A stretch of DNA of 64,000 nucleotides from Geobacter sp. AOG1 (GTDB taxonomy: Bacteria; Desulfobacterota; Desulfuromonadia; Geobacterales; Geobacteraceae). A program made the translations under genes and the position numbers. Shown here piece after piece: positions 61,332 to 64,000 of this stretch. The DNA lies in the NCBI RefSeq assembly GCF_019972315.1, contig NZ_BLIZ01000001.1, forward strand, positions 1,845,513-1,909,512, written 5' to 3'. The notes beneath the pieces were generated by a model, which had not been told where the DNA came from, searched no databases, and saw nothing but the letters and a program-made list of their open reading frames with translations. Each line of letters begins with the position of its first letter. Position 1 is the first letter of the stretch.

Positions 61332-61895
61332 ATGCCGAAGAGGAATCTCCGGCAGCAGATGCTTGCCCGGCGCAGGTGTCTTGACGTTGCCGAATACCAG
61401 GCCGCCAGTCTTCGTGTACAGAGAGCCTTTTTATCCACCTCCGAGTTCGGGAGAGCGGCTGTCCTGGCGCTCTATGCACCGGTGCACAATGAGGTGGATA
61501 CCTCGCTGGTGCTTTCGACTGCACTGGATAACGGTAAAAAGGCGCTCTATCCCGTTGTCACTGGTTCTTCCCTGGAGTTCAGGCTGGTGACCGGAAATGA
61601 GGATTTCCAGGCAGGGGCTTTCAGTATTCGGGAGCCGGCGGTCTCTTGCCCTGTTATGGCAATAGGAAAAGCGGACATAATCGTCGTTCCTGGTGTGGCC
61701 TATGATCTTACCGGGCATCGGATCGGCTATGGTAAAGGGTTTTACGACAAGGCACTGCATCAACTGGAAGGGGAGGGGCATCTTGTTGGGTTCTGTTTTG
61801 ACTTCCAAGTGGTGGAAGCCCTTAAGGACGAGCCGCACGATGTGAGGATGGATCTGATAATCACCGACCGGAGGGTTATTCGCCCTCGGGATTGA
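61332..61895 (+). CDS. fthC: 5-formyltetrahydrofolate cyclo-ligase
   Basis: This 187-residue enzyme converts 5-formyl-tetrahydrofolate to 5,10-methenyl-THF using ATP. The family marks are PKRNLRQQMLARRR at the start, ALYAPVHNEVDT, KKALYPVV and the C-terminal VVPGVAYDLTGHRIGYGKGFYD, which binds ATP and substrate. GAGG four bases before the ATG at 61332 supports the start. It is the E. coli ygfA/fau homolog, and the zapA - 6S - ygfA order is widely kept. Confidence 0.95.
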   Translation: MPKRNLRQQMLARRRCLDVAEYQAASLRVQRAFLSTSEFGRAAVLALYAPVHNEVDTSLVLSTALDNGKKALYPVVTGSSLEFRLVTGNEDFQAGAFSIREPAVSCPVMAIGKADIIVVPGVAYDLTGHRIGYGKGFYDKALHQLEGEGHLVGFCFDFQVVEALKDEPHDVRMDLIITDRRVIRPRD

Positions 61896-61922
61896 TCATA
61901 GAAGACGGGGAGGTACGTTACA

Positions 61923-63485
61923 ATGGGTATTGAAATTGTCATACTAGCTGTTCTGGTCGCAGCGGCAGCCGGTTTTTTCATCGGCAACCTACTGCGTAAG
62001 AAAATGTCGGACTCGTCGGTTGCCAGGGCTGAGGAACAGGCAATCCGCGTCATGGACGACGCCCGCCGCGAGGCAGAAACGGTCCTCAAGGAGGCATCTC
62101 TTCAGGCTAAGGATGTTGTGTACCAGGCCAAGGCCGATTTCGAACGGGACACGAAGGACAAGCGACGCGACCTGCAGGCACTGGAAAAGCGCCTGCAGCA
62201 AAAAGAAGAGAACCTCGACAAGAAGATGGCCCTCTATGATCAGCGAGACGCCGATTTTGTCAAGCGGGAACAGACGCTGCTCAACCGGGAGCAGGCGCTG
62301 ACCCAGAAGGAAGAGAAAATTGGTCAGTTGATAGATGAGCAGCTTCGGAAGCTGGAGAATATTTCCGGGATGTCTTCTGCCGAGGCGAAGAAGACGCTTA
62401 TGGAGACCATGGAAAGCGAAGCCAAACTGGATGTGGCCAAGCGGATCAAGGCCATCGAAGAGGAGGCGCGGGAGACTGCCGACAAGAAGTCGAAAGAAAT
62501 CATGGCATTGGCCATCCAGCGTTATGCCGGTGAGTACGTGGCTGAGCGGACCGTATCGGTGGTGGCGCTCCCCTCCGACGAAATGAAGGGGCGGATCATC
62601 GGTCGCGAAGGGCGAAATATCCGTGCGCTGGAAGCTGCAACCGGTATCGACCTGATCATTGACGACACTCCTGAGGCGGTCATTCTGTCCGGTTTCAATC
62701 CGATTCGTCGCGAAGTTGCCAAGATTTCCCTTGAAAAGCTGATTGCCGATGGGCGTATCCATCCAGGACGGATCGAAGAGGTGGTTGCCAAGGCGGAGGA
62801 AGAAGTTGAACTGGCCATCAAGGAGGCGGGGGAGCAGGCAGCCTTCGATCTGGGAGTGCATGGAATCCATCCTGAAGTCCTCAAGCTGATCGGCCGCCTC
62901 CGGTACCGTACTTCCTACAGTCAGAACGTCTATCAGCATTCCTTGGAGGTTGCATTCCTCTGTGGCATCATGGCTGCCGAACTGGGGATTAACGTCAAGC
63001 AGGCGAAGCGCGCAGGTCTCCTCCATGACTTGGGGAAAGCGGTGGACCACGAGGTGGAAGGGTCCCATGCAGTCATCGGGGCAGAGCTGGCGAGGAAATA
63101 CGGCGAGTCGCCAAAAATTGTCCACGCCATCATGGCCCACCACGAAGACGAAAAACCCTCAACGGTGCTAGCTGTTCTGGTTCAGGCTGCCGATGCCCTC
63201 TCCGGAGCCCGTCCCGGCGCCCGGCGCGAGATGATGGAGACTTACGTCAAGCGTCTTGAAGACTTGGAGCGGATTGCCACCTCATTTGCAGGCGTCAGCA
63301 ACTCCTTTGCCATCCAGGCTGGCCGGGAAATCCGCGTCATGGTTTCCAGCGAGCAGGTGACCGACGAACAGGCCGTGGTTCTTGCCAAGGATATCGCGAA
63401 GAAGGTGGAGGCGGAGATGACCTACCCAGGCCAGATCAAGGTTAACGTGATTCGGGAGACCAGGGCCATCGACTATGCCCGTTAA
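61923..63485 (+). CDS. rny: Ribonuclease Y
   Basis: This 520-residue membrane-anchored endoribonuclease has an N-terminal helix ([20 protein letters not shown]), a long coiled coil (about 30-200), a KH domain with [10 protein letters not shown] near residue 222, and an HD domain with HSLEVA and LLHDLGKA (near residue 365) that holds the metal-bound active site. RNase Y starts mRNA decay in many bacteria. The strong ribosome site GGGGAGG precedes the ATG. The last codons overlap the next gene's start, giving the conserved rny-ymdB pair. Confidence 0.97.
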   Translation: MGIEIVILAVLVAAAAGFFIGNLLRKKMSDSSVARAEEQAIRVMDDARREAETVLKEASLQAKDVVYQAKADFERDTKDKRRDLQALEKRLQQKEENLDKKMALYDQRDADFVKREQTLLNREQALTQKEEKIGQLIDEQLRKLENISGMSSAEAKKTLMETMESEAKLDVAKRIKAIEEEARETADKKSKEIMALAIQRYAGEYVAERTVSVVALPSDEMKGRIIGREGRNIRALEAATGIDLIIDDTPEAVILSGFNPIRREVAKISLEKLIADGRIHPGRIEEVVAKAEEEVELAIKEAGEQAAFDLGVHGIHPEVLKLIGRLRYRTSYSQNVYQHSLEVAFLCGIMAAELGINVKQAKRAGLLHDLGKAVDHEVEGSHAVIGAELARKYGESPKIVHAIMAHHEDEKPSTVLAVLVQAADALSGARPGARREMMETYVKRLEDLERIATSFAGVSNSFAIQAGREIRVMVSSEQVTDEQAVVLAKDIAKKVEAEMTYPGQIKVNVIRETRAIDYAR

Positions 63486-64000
63486 CATCCTGTTTATCGG
63501 TGATGTGATCGGAAAGCCGGGGCGCCAGGCTGTATCCCGGGAACTGCACCGCTTGGTGGATCAGTATCGGCTGGACCTGGTCATTGCTAATGGTGAAAAT
63601 GCAGCGGGGGGCTTCGGCATTACGGAGGAGACCGCCAAGGATCTGTTCAAGAGCGGTATCCATCTCCTGACCTCCGGCAATCATATCTGGGACAAAAAGG
63701 ATTCACTGGAATTCATCACTCGTGAGGAGCGTCTGCTCCGCCCTGCCAATTATCCACCGGGAACTGCCGGTCAGGGGAGTACGGTGGTGAAAACTCCCGG
63801 CGGGGTGAAGGTAGGGGTGCTCAACCTTGAGGGGAGAGTCTTCATGAACAACCTGGACTGCCCGTTCCGTATGGCAGACCGGGAAATCGCCCGACTCAGG
63901 GAAGAAACCCCAATTATCTTCGTCGATTTCCATGCTGAGGCAACCTCGGAAAAGACCTCCCTCGGCTGGTATCTTGATGGCCGGGTCAGTGCGGTGGTCG
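63475..64000 (+). CDS. ymdB: YmdB-family metallophosphoesterase (TIGR00282), truncated by the window end
   Basis: The first 175 codons are present. The family motifs [26 protein letters not shown] and [10 protein letters not shown] bind two metal ions. The B. subtilis homolog YmdB hydrolyses cyclic nucleotides such as 2',3'-cAMP and affects biofilm and motility choices. The ATG at 63475 overlaps the end of rny by 11 bp. The gene runs past 64000, so its C-terminus cannot be seen. Confidence 0.94.
   Translation, partial: MPVNILFIGDVIGKPGRQAVSRELHRLVDQYRLDLVIANGENAAGGFGITEETAKDLFKSGIHLLTSGNHIWDKKDSLEFITREERLLRPANYPPGTAGQGSTVVKTPGGVKVGVLNLEGRVFMNNLDCPFRMADREIARLREETPIIFVDFHAEATSEKTSLGWYLDGRVSAVV

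Noticed and set aside
61989..63143. A 384-codon minus-strand frame opposite rny
   Set aside because: RNase Y on the plus strand is unmistakable; the opposite frame is a GC artefact.

Overview
The window looks like a chromosomal segment from the Geobacteraceae (Desulfuromonadales). I base this on an OmcB-type porin-cytochrome conduit, system II cytochrome c maturation genes, a menaquinone methyltransferase, and the housekeeping order smc - ftsY - zapA - fthC - rny - ymdB. No database search was possible; all assignments come from motifs, gene order and remembered family features.

Region 1 (1-5.5 kb) has a TetR-type regulator, an outer-membrane beta-barrel protein, an octaheme periplasmic cytochrome and a 752-residue multiheme lipoprotein. 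This is the layout of the Geobacter orfR-omb-oma-omc conduits that carry electrons across the outer membrane. It ends in two consecutive hairpins, the second an intrinsic terminator.

Region 2 (5.6-19.8 kb) is the most unusual part. It opens with a CcsA heme-handling protein and a small three-helix membrane protein. A tightly overlapping operon follows: three FtsX/MacB-type permeases, a DUF4418-like protein, two ABC ATPases and a DUF2318-like Cys-rich membrane protein. Next come two divergent ResB-like proteins, a second CcsA, a canonical ResB and a WG-repeat lipoprotein. The permease/ATPase/DUF2318 part resembles the iron-linked Campylobacter Cj1660-Cj1663 type cluster. Its overlap-coupled fusion to extra cytochrome c maturation genes, next to a cytochrome conduit, suggests a dedicated metal/heme supply and maturation module. 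That function is inference.

Region 3 (19.9-38.7 kb) is a cell-surface glycosylation region. It holds a YfhO-like protein, two pairs of TMTC-like membrane/TPR proteins, two dolichyl-phosphate-sugar-synthase-like GT2 enzymes, four GT-C type multi-pass proteins and two small AT-rich lipoprotein genes. The GT2 enzymes probably make polyprenyl-phosphate sugars that the GT-C proteins use.

Region 4 (38.8-46 kb) has a small membrane protein, two paralogous B12-domain radical SAM proteins, a rhodanese, an OmpR-type response regulator with its histidine kinase, and a DUF3108 protein. A GTAAA-type double site lies before the second radical SAM gene.

Region 5 (46-64 kb) is largely housekeeping: menG/ubiE, a diadenylate cyclase fused to YbbR-like domains, a LysM-NlpC/P60 peptidase, mutT, a radical SAM-TPR protein, a lipoprotein and an AsmA-like protein, smc, a roadblock protein, ftsY, zapB-like and zapA genes, a candidate 6S RNA, fthC, rny and the start of ymdB. 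No tRNA, rRNA, CRISPR array, insertion sequence or phage gene was seen.
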